64,000 nt of DNA from Streptacidiphilus rugosus AM-16 (GCF_000744655.1 NZ_JQMJ01000004.1:3472001-3536000), one strand, 5' to 3'; counted from the stretch's first letter, positions 52,371-62,246 are shown. Program-made: numbers and translations. The notes: a model not told the origin generated them from the sequence alone.

Positions 52371-53438
52371 CTACCCCAGCGTGCCCAGGGTGACCGTCAC
52401 GGTCCTGGACGCGCCGTCGCGGACGAAGGTGACCGGGACCTTGTCGCCCGGCTTCTCGGAGGCCAGCGCCGCGGACAGCGTCGCCGCGCTGTCGATCGGG
52501 GTGTCGCCGAGCTTGGTGATCACGTCTCCCGCCTGGAGGCCCGCCGTGGCCGCGGGGCCGCCGGGCGTCACCGAGACCACGCCGGCGCCGCTGCTGCCGC
52601 CCTGGGTGACCACCGTTCGCGTCGTGATCCCCAGCGCCGCGCGGCCGGAGTTGGTGACCTTGCCGCTCTGGATCATCTGGTCGGCGAGATTGATCACCGT
52701 CGCCGCGGGGATGGCGAAGCCGATGCCCGGCGCCTGACCGCTGCCGCTGCTGTCCACCGCCGCCAGCGTGTTGACGCCGATGACCTGGTCGGACAGGTTC
52801 ACCAGCGCGCCGCCGCTGTTGCCCGGGTTGATCGCCGCGCTCGTCTGGACCATGTTCGGGATGGTCGCGCCCTGCGGGTTCTCCTGGGTCCCGGCCTCGC
52901 TGACGGTCCGGCCGACCGCCGAGACGATGCCCTGCGTCACGCTGGAGGAGAGCCCCAGCGGGTTGCCCATCGCCAGCACGATCTGACCCACCTGGACCTT
53001 CGTGGTGTCACCGAAGACGGCCGGCTTGAGCCCGGACGGCGGACTGGTCAGCTTGATCACCGCGAGGTCGTTCGCCGGGTAGGAGTAGACCAGGCTCGCC
53101 GGCAGCGTCTTGGACTGGTCGGAGAGGGTCACCTGGAAGCTCTTGGCGCCCCCGACGACATGGGCGTTGGTGACGATGTCGCCCTTCGTGTCGTAGACGA
53201 TGCCGGTCCCCAGGCTGCCCTCGGCCGTGATCTGCACGATCGACGGGAGCACCGCCTTCACGGTGTTCTGGTAGTCGGTCTGCAGATCGTTGCTGACGCT
53301 CGGCGCGGGCGCGGCGCTGCCCCCGTCGGAGGACTTCGCACTGCTGCCGCCGCCACCGCCGGTGCAGGCGGTGGCGGTCAGCAGCAGTGACGCCGCGGCG
53401 ACGGCGGCGGGGACGAGGCGACGTGCCGTGGTCTCCAT
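52371..53438 (-). CDS. HtrA/DegP-like S1C serine protease with PDZ domain, lipoprotein
   Basis: 355 residues. A lipoprotein signal peptide ends LLLTATAC with lipobox Cys25, followed by a Gly/Ser linker. The trypsin-like domain has the triad His93 (VTNAHVVG), Asp124 (YPANDLAVIK) and Ser208 (AINPGNSGGALV). A single PDZ domain fills about 255-345 (GGPAATAGLQAGDVITKLGDTPI). It acts outside the membrane in protein quality control. All catalytic residues are present. A monocistronic gene. Confidence 0.95.
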   Translation of the reverse strand: METTARRLVPAAVAAASLLLTATACTGGGGGSSAKSSDGGSAAPAPSVSNDLQTDYQNTVKAVLPSIVQITAEGSLGTGIVYDTKGDIVTNAHVVGGAKSFQVTLSDQSKTLPASLVYSYPANDLAVIKLTSPPSGLKPAVFGDTTKVQVGQIVLAMGNPLGLSSSVTQGIVSAVGRTVSEAGTQENPQGATIPNMVQTSAAINPGNSGGALVNLSDQVIGVNTLAAVDSSGSGQAPGIGFAIPAATVINLADQMIQSGKVTNSGRAALGITTRTVVTQGGSSGAGVVSVTPGGPAATAGLQAGDVITKLGDTPIDSAATLSAALASEKPGDKVPVTFVRDGASRTVTVTLGTLG

Positions 53439-53512
53439 GGGGCGCGACCTTCACTGTGGATGACATTTTCTCCACATTGTCCCTTTTGTCGGAAAGGATC
53501 CCCGGAGGCGCG

Positions 53513-55600
53513 CTAGCTCGCCCTCGCCTTTGTCAGGTCGTAGACGGTCACCCCGTTCACGGTCGTCGAGCTGTAGTTCTTGGCCACCCAGGCCACGATC
53601 TGCGCCGAGTCGCCGGAGCCGGAGCTCGCCCCGCCCATGGAGAGGGTGCCGCCGAGGAAGTAGTGGATCTTTCCGGCCCGCACGTCGTTCTCGAACTGGG
53701 CGAGGGTGGGCGACGGGTCGGTGCCGTTGAAGCCGCCGACCGCCATGACCGGGGCGTCCGAGGCGAGCTGGTAGCCGGCCGCGTTCTGGGACCCGACGGT
53801 GGCGGCGGTCCAGGTGTACGTCGACGCGTCCTGCTTGAGCAGCGCGGTGAGCGCCGCCCCCGGCGTAGTGCCGTTCAGCAGCCCGCCCGCACCGCCACCA
53901 CCGCCGCCGCGCATGCCACCGGCCCCGCCCGGCATCCCGCCGCCGGTGGTACCGGTCCCGGTCCCGGTGCCGCCGGGGAAGCCGCCGCGTCCGGCCGTCC
54001 CGCCCTGCGCGCCCGCACCGCCGGGGAAGCCGCCGAAGCCGCCGCGGGCACCCGTGTGCGTCCCGCCGGGCATGCCGCCCGGCATGCCGCCGCCGAAACC
54101 GCCGCCCTGGACCGACGGGCCGGCCGAGGGCAGCGAGCCCGCGTGCGTCGTGCCCGCCGTCTCCACGCTGTACGCGGCCGGACCGGCCAGGCCGGAGGCG
54201 ATCGCCGCCGCGGCCACGACCAGGGCGATCCTGCGTCCGAGCAGCGGTCCGAAGGCCAGGCCGAGCGCCGCGGCCAGGCCCACCAGGAGCACCGCCCAGC
54301 GCAGCCACGGCATCCAGTCGGCGCTCCGCGCCAGCAGCACGTAGGACCAGACCGCCGTCACCGCGACCACGACCCCGGCGAGACCGGACACCGTCCAGGA
54401 CCGCCGCTGCTCCCACAGCAGGCCCGCGCCCATGCCCACCACGACCGCGATGTACGGCGCGAGGGCGACGTTGTAGTAGGGGTGGAAGATCCCCTGCATC
54501 TCGCTGAAGACCAGGAAGGTGGTGAGCAGCGCCGTCCCCCAGAGGGCGAGCGCGGCCCGGCGCCCGTCCGTGCGGCCGGCCCGGCGGGTCAGCCAGAGGC
54601 CGCCGACCAGGAGCAGCAGCGACGCCGGAAGCAGCCAGGCGATCTGACCTCCCATCTCGGAGCCGAAGAGCCGGGTCAGCCCGGTGCTCCCCCACATGCT
54701 GCCGCCGCCGGCCCCGCCGCCCCCGCCGCCGACGCTGCCGGTCTCCGAGCCGGTGATCCGGCCGAAGCCGTTGTAGCCGAAGGTCAGCTCCAGGAAGGAG
54801 TCGGTCTGGCTCCCCCCGATGTACGGCCGGTACTGCACCGGCGTCAGCTCGACGATCGCCACCCACCAGCCGGAACTGACGACCAGCACGACGGCCGCCA
54901 GCAGCAACTGCCGCACCCGCCGCCAGAAGCCGGTCGGCGCGAACAGCAGGTACACCAGCGCGAAGGCGGGCAGGACCAGGAACGCCTGCAGGGTCTTGGT
55001 CAGGAAGGCCAGGCCCACGCAGCCCGCGGCCAGCAGCAGCCACCTGGTCCGCGCCTGCTCCTGGGCGCGCTGCACGGCGTAGCCGGCCAGCGCGAGCAGC
55101 AGCGCCAGCAGCGCGTCGGGGTTGTTGAAGCGGAACATCAGCGCCGCGACGGGCGTCAGCGCGAGCACCGCGCCCGCCAGCAGCGCGGGTCCCGCGGCGA
55201 AGCGCCGCTTGACCGCCGCGTACACGACGGCCACCGCGGCGACGCCTTCCAGGGCCTGCGGCACCAGGATCGACCAGGCGTTGACGCCGAAGACCCGGGC
55301 GGAGAGCTCCATCACCCACAGGGACGCCGGTGGTTTGTCGACGGTGATGGCGTTGGCGGCGTCCGAGGAGCCGAAGAACATCGCCTTCCAGTTGTGCGCT
55401 CCGGCCTGGACGGCCGCCGAGTAGAACTGGTTGGCCCAGCCCGACGCCCCGAGATCCCAGAGGTAGAGCAGCGCGGTGAGCGCCAGCAGGGCGAGGAGGG
55501 CGGGCCGGACCCAGCGCGGGTCACCGGACGTCGGGGGGACGGACGGCGGCGCGGGCTGGTCCGGTTGGTCCAGGTTCGGCTCAGGCAGCGTGGTGGTCAT
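53513..55600 (-). CDS. GT39/GT83-like membrane glycosyltransferase (ArnT/PMT family)
   Basis: 695 residues. The first about 460 carry many transmembrane helices and the typical early loops: WDLGASGWANQFYSAAVQAG with the acidic catalytic region, and ITVDKPPASLWVMELSARVFGVN. A Gly-rich low-complexity stretch (about 495-575, repeats of GGxPGG and GGFGG) follows. The soluble C-terminal domain (ALTALLKQDASTYTWTAATVGSQNAAGY ...) may bind the acceptor. It likely transfers a lipid-linked sugar to an extracytoplasmic target. It is 72 bp downstream of the response regulator/kinase pair, a frequent neighbour of this gene type. Confidence 0.88.
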   Translation of the reverse strand: MTTTLPEPNLDQPDQPAPPSVPPTSGDPRWVRPALLALLALTALLYLWDLGASGWANQFYSAAVQAGAHNWKAMFFGSSDAANAITVDKPPASLWVMELSARVFGVNAWSILVPQALEGVAAVAVVYAAVKRRFAAGPALLAGAVLALTPVAALMFRFNNPDALLALLLALAGYAVQRAQEQARTRWLLLAAGCVGLAFLTKTLQAFLVLPAFALVYLLFAPTGFWRRVRQLLLAAVVLVVSSGWWVAIVELTPVQYRPYIGGSQTDSFLELTFGYNGFGRITGSETGSVGGGGGGAGGGSMWGSTGLTRLFGSEMGGQIAWLLPASLLLLVGGLWLTRRAGRTDGRRAALALWGTALLTTFLVFSEMQGIFHPYYNVALAPYIAVVVGMGAGLLWEQRRSWTVSGLAGVVVAVTAVWSYVLLARSADWMPWLRWAVLLVGLAAALGLAFGPLLGRRIALVVAAAAIASGLAGPAAYSVETAGTTHAGSLPSAGPSVQGGGFGGGMPGGMPGGTHTGARGGFGGFPGGAGAQGGTAGRGGFPGGTGTGTGTTGGGMPGGAGGMRGGGGGGAGGLLNGTTPGAALTALLKQDASTYTWTAATVGSQNAAGYQLASDAPVMAVGGFNGTDPSPTLAQFENDVRAGKIHYFLGGTLSMGGASSGSGDSAQIVAWVAKNYSSTTVNGVTVYDLTKARAS

Positions 55601-55672
55601 GCCTCCACCGTCGCCAAGGGCTCTGTACGGCCGGTATGGGGTAGCTGTGCGGAGCCCGTCAGCTTGCGGCGG

Positions 55673-57145
55673 CTACCGACCCGCGAGCGGCAGGCGGACG
55701 GTGAAGACCGTCTCACCGGGCTCACTGGTCACCCACACCTCGCCCCCGTGCGAGGAGACGACCGCCGCGACGATGGCCAGCCCCAGCCCGGTGCTGCCGG
55801 CCACGCGGGAACGCGAGCCGTCGCCGCGGGCGAAGCGCTCGAAGACGGTGGGCAGCAGTTCCTGCGGGATGCCGGGACCGTCGTCGGCGACGGTGAGCAC
55901 CGCCGCGCCGCCGTCCAGGGCGAGCGAGCCGGTGACCGTCGTGCCCTCGGGCGTGTGCTTGCCGGCGTTCGCCAGCAGGTTCACCAGCACCTGGTGCAGC
56001 CGGTGCTCGTCGCCGAGCACCTCGGCGGGCCCGTCGGTCTCCTCCTCCGGCAGCCGGACCTCCCACTTGTGGTCCGGCACGGCCGCGTGCGCGTCCCGCA
56101 CCGCGTCGACCAGGAGCGGCGCGAGATCCACGGGCTCCCGGTCCAGCGGGCGGCCCGCGTCGAGCCGCGCGAGCAGCAGCAGGTCCTCGACGAGCGCGGT
56201 CATCCGCGTCGCCTCGGACTCCACCCGGCTCAGCGCGTAGGCCGTGTCCGGCGGCACGGTCTCCCGGCTCCGCCGGGTCAGTTCGGCGTAGCCCTTGATC
56301 GAGGCCAACGGCGTGCGCAGCTCGTGACTGGCGTCCGCGACGAACTGCCGCACCCGCGTCTCACTCGCGTGCCGGGCCTCCAGCGCGGCGGAGACGTGGC
56401 CGATCATGCGGTTCAGCGAGGCGCCGACGAGGCCGGACTCGGTCCGGGGATCGGTGTCCTCGACGGGCACCCGGGCCAACGAGATGACCTCGCCCCGGTC
56501 CAGCGGCAGCGTGGAAATGCGGGCGGCGGTCGCAGCCACCCGGTCCAGCGGCCGCAGGGAGACCCGGATGAGACCGAAGCCGACAAAGCCGACGATGATC
56601 ACGCCGGTGACGCCGAGAACGGCCTCGGTGGTGACCAGGGTGCTGATTATGTTGTTGATGTCGCTGACCGGCAGGCCGACGACGCTCTTTCCGCCCCCGC
56701 GCGACTGCGGATCGCCCGTCCCGGGCGGACCGAACTCGACCAGATAGGTGCCGAGGCCCGGGATATCCACCAAGTGCGTGTCTCCGTCCGCCGGAACGGA
56801 GTCCAGCGCCGCGGTCTGGGCGGCGGTGAGCGCCTTTCCGGTGGCCCTGCTCCCGGATTCCACCGTGCCTTGGCTGTCGGTACGCACCGCGATGACGCCC
56901 TCGGAGAGACCCGGCAGTTGGAGCTGGTCGGCCAGGCTCATCGACTGACCCTGCGGACCCGGGTGCGGGCCGGCCATCACGCGCATGGCGGTGTCCCTGA
57001 CCTTGCTGTCCAGATTGCCCAGCATGTAGCTGCGCAGCTGAACCGTGGTCAGCCAGGCCATGGCCGTGAAGACCACGGCCAGCAGCACGGTCATGACGAC
57101 GACCAGTCGCGTGCGCAGCGGCCAGGTCGACCAGCGTCGGATCAC
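55673..57145 (-). CDS. Two-component sensor histidine kinase (OmpR-type partner)
   Basis: 490 residues. TM1 about 13-34, an extracytoplasmic region about 35-175, TM2 about 177-195, then HAMP (LIRVSLRPLDRVAATAARI). The DHp motif is DASHELRTPLASIKGYAELTRR with His274. The ATPase shows HQVLVNLLANAGKHTPEGT (N box), VADDGPGIP (G1) and GLGLAIVAAVVSSHGG (G2). Its ATG overlaps the response-regulator stop (ATGA). Confidence 0.95.
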   Translation of the reverse strand: MIRRWSTWPLRTRLVVVMTVLLAVVFTAMAWLTTVQLRSYMLGNLDSKVRDTAMRVMAGPHPGPQGQSMSLADQLQLPGLSEGVIAVRTDSQGTVESGSRATGKALTAAQTAALDSVPADGDTHLVDIPGLGTYLVEFGPPGTGDPQSRGGGKSVVGLPVSDINNIISTLVTTEAVLGVTGVIIVGFVGFGLIRVSLRPLDRVAATAARISTLPLDRGEVISLARVPVEDTDPRTESGLVGASLNRMIGHVSAALEARHASETRVRQFVADASHELRTPLASIKGYAELTRRSRETVPPDTAYALSRVESEATRMTALVEDLLLLARLDAGRPLDREPVDLAPLLVDAVRDAHAAVPDHKWEVRLPEEETDGPAEVLGDEHRLHQVLVNLLANAGKHTPEGTTVTGSLALDGGAAVLTVADDGPGIPQELLPTVFERFARGDGSRSRVAGSTGLGLAIVAAVVSSHGGEVWVTSEPGETVFTVRLPLAGR

Positions 57146-57900
57146 GACGCGGCCGCCTCCACCACCGCCGGCTTGAGCACGTAGCCCGCGCCGCGCATGG
57201 TGTGGATCATCGGGGCGCGGCCCGCGTCGATCTTGCGGCGCAGGTAGGAGATGTACAGCTCGACGACATTGCCCTGGCCGCCGAAGTCGTAGTTCCAGAC
57301 ACGGTCCAGGATCTGCGGCTTGCTCAGCACCCGGCGCGGGTTCCGCATCAGGAAGCGCAGCAGCTCGAACTCGGTGGCCGTCAGGCGGATCGAGGTGCCC
57401 GCGCGGTGGACCTCGCGGCTGTCCTCGTCCAGCGTCAGATCCCCCACCACCAGCAGCGACTCGCTCCGGGCCGCCGCCGCGCCGGAGCGGCGCAGCAGGC
57501 CGCGCAGGCGAGCGACGACCTCCTCCAGGCTGAACGGCTTGGTGACGTAGTCGTCCCCGCCCGCGGTCAGGCCGGCGATGCGGTCCTCGACGGCGTCCTT
57601 CGCGGTCAGGAAGAGCACCGGCACGTCGTGCTGCTCGGCGCGGAGGCGGCGCATGACCTCAAGCCCGTTGAGGTCCGGCAGCATGACGTCGAGGATCACC
57701 GCGTCGGGGCGGAAGTCGCGGGCGGCCCGGATCGCGGCCGCGCCGTCGCCGGCGGTCGTGGTCTGCCAGCCCTCGTAGCGCAGGGCCATGGAGAGCAGGT
57801 CGGCGAGGGGGGCCTCGTCGTCGACGACGAGCACCCGCACGGGGGTGCCGTCGGGACGGCGAAGCTCGGTGGCGGCGGCATCGGCGGGAGTCGTGGTCAT
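57142..57900 (-). CDS. OmpR/PhoB-family response regulator
   Basis: 252 residues from the ATG at 57900; an in-frame extension to 58008 lacks support. Receiver domain with acidic pocket VVDDEA, phosphorylated Asp71 in VILDVMLPDLNG, and the conserved Lys in DDYVTKPFS. The winged-helix output is ATEFELLRFLMRNPRRVLSKPQILDRVWNYDFGGQGNVVELYISYLRRKID. First gene of the regulator-kinase-glycosyltransferase set, which suggests cell-envelope control. Confidence 0.96.
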   Translation of the reverse strand: MTTTPADAAATELRRPDGTPVRVLVVDDEAPLADLLSMALRYEGWQTTTAGDGAAAIRAARDFRPDAVILDVMLPDLNGLEVMRRLRAEQHDVPVLFLTAKDAVEDRIAGLTAGGDDYVTKPFSLEEVVARLRGLLRRSGAAAARSESLLVVGDLTLDEDSREVHRAGTSIRLTATEFELLRFLMRNPRRVLSKPQILDRVWNYDFGGQGNVVELYISYLRRKIDAGRAPMIHTMRGAGYVLKPAVVEAAAS

Positions 57901-58011
57901 ACCGACACGGTGCCGTTGTTGAATGAGAAATTTATGAGCTGGGTCTACGGCTTCTCTGTGGATTTCCTGGCAGCTCGCGCTCCCACGGCACAGCCGCAGT
58001 GACAACACGCC

Positions 58012-58761
58012 TCACAGCAGGCCGAGGTCCCCGAGCTCCTTGTGCAGGTCGGAGCGGTCGAGCTCCTTGCCGGGCGCGGACGGGGCCGGCGCGCCACCGC
58101 CGCCGAACACCGGATCCGGCGCGGGTCCCGCCGGAACGGTCGCGGCCGCTCCGGCCGGACGGCGGTCCCGCAGCAGCCACGCGCCCGCGACGCCGCCGAC
58201 CAGCCCGCCCAGGTGCGCCAGCCAGCTGACGCCCGGCGTGCCGGGTACCGCGACGGTGAGGATGTAGGCGAAGGAGGCCGCCATGACCAGGCCGATCAGC
58301 GTGTCTATCAGGTGCCGGTCGAAGACCCCGCGCAGCACCACGTAGCCGAAGTACCCGAAGATGACGCCGCTCGCCCCGACCCCCACGGTGTTGCTGCCCT
58401 GGAAGATCCAGACCGCCATCCCGCTGGTGACCGTCACCAGCAGGGTCAGCCACAGGAAGCGGACCACACCCCGGTAGGCCGCCAGGAAGCCGAAGACGAA
58501 GAGCGGTCCCGAGTTGGACTCGATGTGGGCCCAGCTGAAGTGCAGGAACGGCGCGGCGAAGATGTCCTGCAGCCGGGAGACGTCGTGCGGGACCACGCCG
58601 TAGTCCGCGGAGAGGTGCTGGCCGTCCATCCAGTTGACGATCTGGAGGACCCAGACCACCACCATGAAGCCGAACATCACGAAGAACGCCTTGCGCGCCT
58701 CCGCGATCATCTGCTCCGGAGTGTCCAACTCCTTCGGCGCCCACAGCGGCCTGATCGCCAT
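58012..58761 (-). CDS. Rhomboid-family intramembrane serine protease
   Basis: 249 residues. Rhomboid core with catalytic Ser131 in GVGASGVIFGYFGY and His183 in WLAHLGGLVGG; the FLHFSWAHIESN loop is the expected HxxxxHxxxN region. Six transmembrane helices. The C-terminal 50 residues are a Pro/Ala/Gly-rich tail ending ELGDLGLL. It should cleave a membrane substrate within its helix; the substrate is unknown. Confidence 0.93.
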   Translation of the reverse strand: MAIRPLWAPKELDTPEQMIAEARKAFFVMFGFMVVVWVLQIVNWMDGQHLSADYGVVPHDVSRLQDIFAAPFLHFSWAHIESNSGPLFVFGFLAAYRGVVRFLWLTLLVTVTSGMAVWIFQGSNTVGVGASGVIFGYFGYVVLRGVFDRHLIDTLIGLVMAASFAYILTVAVPGTPGVSWLAHLGGLVGGVAGAWLLRDRRPAGAAATVPAGPAPDPVFGGGGAPAPSAPGKELDRSDLHKELGDLGLL

Positions 58762-58841
58762 CCTGGCCCACCCCCACCCGCAACTGTCCCTGCCAGCACT
58801 GTAGGCCGCGGGGAGCGCCGACCGACAGCGCCCGGGGCCCG

Positions 58842-59810
58842 CTACAGCGCGCTGATACCGAAACGGTGCACGACGCGGCCGCCCGGCTCGACGGAGAGCA
58901 GGTCCTCGCCGCTGGCGAAGGCGTTCGGCGGGCAGCTCATCGGCTCCACGGCGACGCCCGCGCGCCGGTAGTTCGGGCCGAGGGTGTCGCCGGTGTAGAG
59001 CTGGAGCCAGTCCATGCCCTCGCCGAGCCAGAGCTCGACGCCGCGGCCGCTCTTGGCCGACGTCAGCCGGACCCTGGCCCGGCCGTCCGCGTCGCGGGTC
59101 AGCCCGGTGTACGCCGTGTCCAGCTCGGTGGCCCCGATGGCGTGCGGCTTGCGGAAGTCGTAGGAGGTGCCGTCGACCGACGCGCGCCCCGTCGGGAGCT
59201 TGCGCTCGTCGACCGGCAGCCAGGTGTCCGCGGGGACCTCCAGCACCGCCTCGTCGATGCTGCCCGGGCCGCGACCGAGCGTCAGGTACGGGTGGGCGCC
59301 CAGGCCGTAGGGGGCGACCCGGTCGCCGACGTTGCGCGCGACGATCTCCACCGCCAGCCCGGCCTCGCTGAGCTCGTAGTGGGCCGTCAGCTCCAGGATG
59401 TGCGGGTAGCCGTGCGAGGGGTAGAGCCGCAGGCCGTAGCGGACGTAGGCCGAGCCCTGCCCGGCGTCCTCGGCGACCACGCGCCAGGGCAGCCAGCGGG
59501 TCAGTCCGTGGCTGGCGTTGCCCGTGGCCGGCTCGGAGAGGTCGAGCTGGCGGTCCTCGCCGTCGAAGCGGTAGCGGCCGTCGCGGATCCGGTTCGGCCA
59601 GGGGATCAGCAGCTGACCCGCGGCGCCCGGGGGCTGGATGCCGTCCGGGTACTTCACCACCAGCGGTCGCCCGCGGTGGCTCAGCCCGCGCAGCCCGGCT
59701 CCCACGCCGCTGATCACGGCCCGGTAGTCGCCTGCCTCGATCGCCTGCTGCGGCCCGTTGGGGGACAACCCGGCCGGGTGGGCCGCGTGGGAGAGCTTCG
59801 CGTCAGCCAT
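58842..59810 (-). CDS. Aldose 1-epimerase family protein
   Basis: 322 residues, galactose-mutarotase-like fold. Conserved points: PWPNRIRDGRYRFDG, NASHGLTRWLPW with the first catalytic-site His, PYGLGAHPYLTLG with the second, and the catalytic Glu in AVEPMSCPPNAFASGEDLLSVEPG. It interconverts anomers of a hexose or a phosphorylated or modified sugar. Read alone; no operon partner. Confidence 0.93.
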   Translation of the reverse strand: MADAKLSHAAHPAGLSPNGPQQAIEAGDYRAVISGVGAGLRGLSHRGRPLVVKYPDGIQPPGAAGQLLIPWPNRIRDGRYRFDGEDRQLDLSEPATGNASHGLTRWLPWRVVAEDAGQGSAYVRYGLRLYPSHGYPHILELTAHYELSEAGLAVEIVARNVGDRVAPYGLGAHPYLTLGRGPGSIDEAVLEVPADTWLPVDERKLPTGRASVDGTSYDFRKPHAIGATELDTAYTGLTRDADGRARVRLTSAKSGRGVELWLGEGMDWLQLYTGDTLGPNYRRAGVAVEPMSCPPNAFASGEDLLSVEPGGRVVHRFGISAL

Positions 59811-60014
59811 GCGGCCATCCTTACATCTGTTCGGCGCCCCCGTCGGCCCGGCGGGGCAGCGGTCTCACCCCCCGGACGGCCGACCGGACGGGAGTGCTAA
59901 CCTCACGCTCACATCTCACTGCCCCTCAGCTGTCCCCCGCGGGTCGTTCGGTCCCACCCGATCGGCCCAGCGGACCCGGTTCATCCGGTTATCGACCCCC
60001 CGCAGAGGCTTCCG

Positions 60015-62138
60015 TTGACGGCTCGACACGTCCGCAAACGGTCACGGCGCTGGATCGGCGCGGCCGTCACCCTCTCCGCAGGCGCACTGGTCGTCGGCGC
60101 GGTCGCCGAGGCGGCGCCCGGCCGGGCCACCGCCCAGAAGAGCACCGCGACCGCCGCGCCCGTCCGCGGCGCGCTGGCCTGGCCGCACATCCCGGTGCGC
60201 CCCACGGTCTCGCTGCAGCAGGACTTCACCACCGCCTCGGCCGAGTTCCACGTACCGGTCGAGGTGTTGATGGCGGTCTCCTACGAGGAGACCCTCTGGG
60301 AGTCCCACGGCGGCAGGCCCAGCACCACCGGCAACTACAACGTCATGGGCCTCACCCAGGTCTCCCCCGACGACCTGGTCGCCCCCGCCCAGTCCGCCGA
60401 CGGCAGCGGCGCGGACGGCGCCGCCTCCGGACAGTCCTCGGCCGCCTCGCTGACCCTGCTCCACACGGTGGACACGGCCTCCCCCGCGCTGCACACGCTG
60501 CAGACGGCGGCGGCGCTCGCGGGGGACTCGGTCGGCCAGGTGCAGACCGACATGGCGCAGAGCGTGCGCGGCGGCGCCGCCCTGCTCGCCTCCTACGAGC
60601 AGCGGCTGCGCCCGGCACCCGCCGCGCCGGGCGGCGTGCCGGCCGACGCGGCCCAGTGGTGGCCCGCGGTGGTCGCCTACGCGCAGGCCGAGACCCCGGC
60701 GGCGGGGCAGCAGTTCGCCGCCCGCGTGTACACGCTCGTCCAGCAGGGCGCGTCCCGGCTGACCGACGACAACCAGTCCGTGACGCTGACCGCCGAGCCG
60801 AAGGTCCGGCCGGCCGAGCTCGCCGCCGCGCTCTCCTCGCCGGTCTCCGCCTCGGGTTCGGGCTCGGCGTCGGTCTCCGCCGAGTGCCCGGCAGGACTGG
60901 CCTGCTCCTTCACCCCGGCCGCCTACGCGCGGACCGCCAAGGGCGCTGCCGCCGCGGGCGCCGGACAGAGCGCCGCCGGTGGCTACGGCAACTACGCCCG
61001 CGCCGACCGCCCCACCGACGGCGACCAGATCCAGTACCTCGTACTGCACGACACCGGCGGCTCGCGCAGCGGTTCCCTCGCCTACTTCCAGGACCCGACC
61101 GCCGAGGCCAGCACGCACTACCTCGTCGGCCGCGACGGCTCGGTGACGCAGCTGGTGCGGACGAAGGACATCGCCTGGCACGCGGGCAACCAGACCCTGA
61201 ACGCCCACTCGATCGGCATCGAGCAGGAGGGCTTCGCCCTGCTCGACGGCACCTGGTACAGCGAGTCCGAGTACCAGTCCTCGGCCGCGCTGGTGAAGTA
61301 CCTCGCCGCCCGCTTCGGCGTCCCGCTGGACCGTCAGCACCTGCTCGGCGACGACGACGTGCCGGGGCCGGTGCAGGCCAAGACCGCCACGATGCCCTGG
61401 GGTCCCGGTCCCTACTGGGACTGGAGCCATCTGCTCGCCCTGGTCGGCGCCCCGCTGACCGGCCTGCACGGCAAGCCGGTCGTCGGCGGCACCGTCACCG
61501 TGGCGCCGCCGTACAGCCGGGTCACCCAGCCGCGGATCACCGGCTGCGGCGCACCCGGCGCGACCTGCGCCGCTCACCCCGCCAACTTCGTCTACCTGCG
61601 CCTGGACCACGCCTCCGACGCCCCGCTGGCGGGCGAAGGCACCACCGACGCCTGGGACTGGACCGACCGCGCGGTGTACGGGCAGACCTTCGTCGTCGCG
61701 GGGGTCTACGAGGACTGGGTCTCCGTCTGGTACGGCGGCCGCCAGGTCTGGTTCGAGGATCCCGGCTGGTCCGACACGCTGGTCCCGGACGCGGCGGCCA
61801 ACGCCGCGCTGACGTTGGTCGCCCCGGCCGACGACAAGCCGATCCCGGTCTACGGCCGCGCCTACCCTGAGGCGTCCGCGTACCCGGCCGGGCTCGCCTC
61901 CCTGGCGGCCTCGCCCGACCAGCAGTTGAGCCCGCTGGCGGACACCATCGCCCCGGGACAGGCCTACCTGGCCGGTCCGCAGACCAGCGGTGACTTCTAC
62001 GCCCAGTCCTTCGACTGCGCGGGACCGGTCGGCTGCCAGGTGGTGATCGGGACGACGCAGTACTACCCGATCCGCTTCAACCACCGGCTGGCCTTCGTCC
62101 GCGCCTCCGACGTCCAGCTGATCACCCCCGCGGGCTGA
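60015..62138 (+). CDS. Exported N-acetylmuramoyl-L-alanine amidase-like protein with altered Zn ligands
   Basis: 707 residues from TTG. Basic N-terminus and hydrophobic segment (IGAAVTLSAGALVVGAV) with an AEA/APG cleavage region. An N-terminal lytic-transglycosylase-like part (VEVLMAVSYEETLWESHGG, NYNVMGLTQV) is followed at about 335-475 by an amidase_2 domain: YLVLHDTGG (His345), IAWHAGNQTLNAHSIGIEQEG. Two positions usually filled by metal ligands are changed: 'GHD' is GDDD (Asp446) and the later 'DPG' is GPG (Gly463). A C-terminal part may bind the cell wall. It may be inactive, use other ligands or only bind wall fragments. Confidence 0.85.
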   Translation: MTARHVRKRSRRWIGAAVTLSAGALVVGAVAEAAPGRATAQKSTATAAPVRGALAWPHIPVRPTVSLQQDFTTASAEFHVPVEVLMAVSYEETLWESHGGRPSTTGNYNVMGLTQVSPDDLVAPAQSADGSGADGAASGQSSAASLTLLHTVDTASPALHTLQTAAALAGDSVGQVQTDMAQSVRGGAALLASYEQRLRPAPAAPGGVPADAAQWWPAVVAYAQAETPAAGQQFAARVYTLVQQGASRLTDDNQSVTLTAEPKVRPAELAAALSSPVSASGSGSASVSAECPAGLACSFTPAAYARTAKGAAAAGAGQSAAGGYGNYARADRPTDGDQIQYLVLHDTGGSRSGSLAYFQDPTAEASTHYLVGRDGSVTQLVRTKDIAWHAGNQTLNAHSIGIEQEGFALLDGTWYSESEYQSSAALVKYLAARFGVPLDRQHLLGDDDVPGPVQAKTATMPWGPGPYWDWSHLLALVGAPLTGLHGKPVVGGTVTVAPPYSRVTQPRITGCGAPGATCAAHPANFVYLRLDHASDAPLAGEGTTDAWDWTDRAVYGQTFVVAGVYEDWVSVWYGGRQVWFEDPGWSDTLVPDAAANAALTLVAPADDKPIPVYGRAYPEASAYPAGLASLAASPDQQLSPLADTIAPGQAYLAGPQTSGDFYAQSFDCAGPVGCQVVIGTTQYYPIRFNHRLAFVRASDVQLITPAG

Positions 62139-62142
62139 TCCT

Positions 62143-62174
62143 GTCCGGGTTCCCCGCCTGCGGGGAACCCGGAC
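62143..62174 (+). terminator. Terminator after the amidase gene
   Basis: GTCCGGGTTCCCCGC (62143-62157) and its exact complement (62160-62174) form a 15-bp stem with a 2-nt loop, 4 bp after the stop. Confidence 0.85.
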
Positions 62175-62246
62175 GGCGCCCGCCACGTCCCAGGGCCGAC
62201 GAGAGCCGGCGGCACGCGGCCGACGGCGGGTCCCGGGGGTGCCGAG

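Noticed and set aside
53800-54120. Tandem GC-rich repeats as a CRISPR-like array
   Set aside because: They encode the Gly-rich linker of the glycosyltransferase in frame and have no regular repeat-spacer pattern. No CRISPR array was seen in the window.
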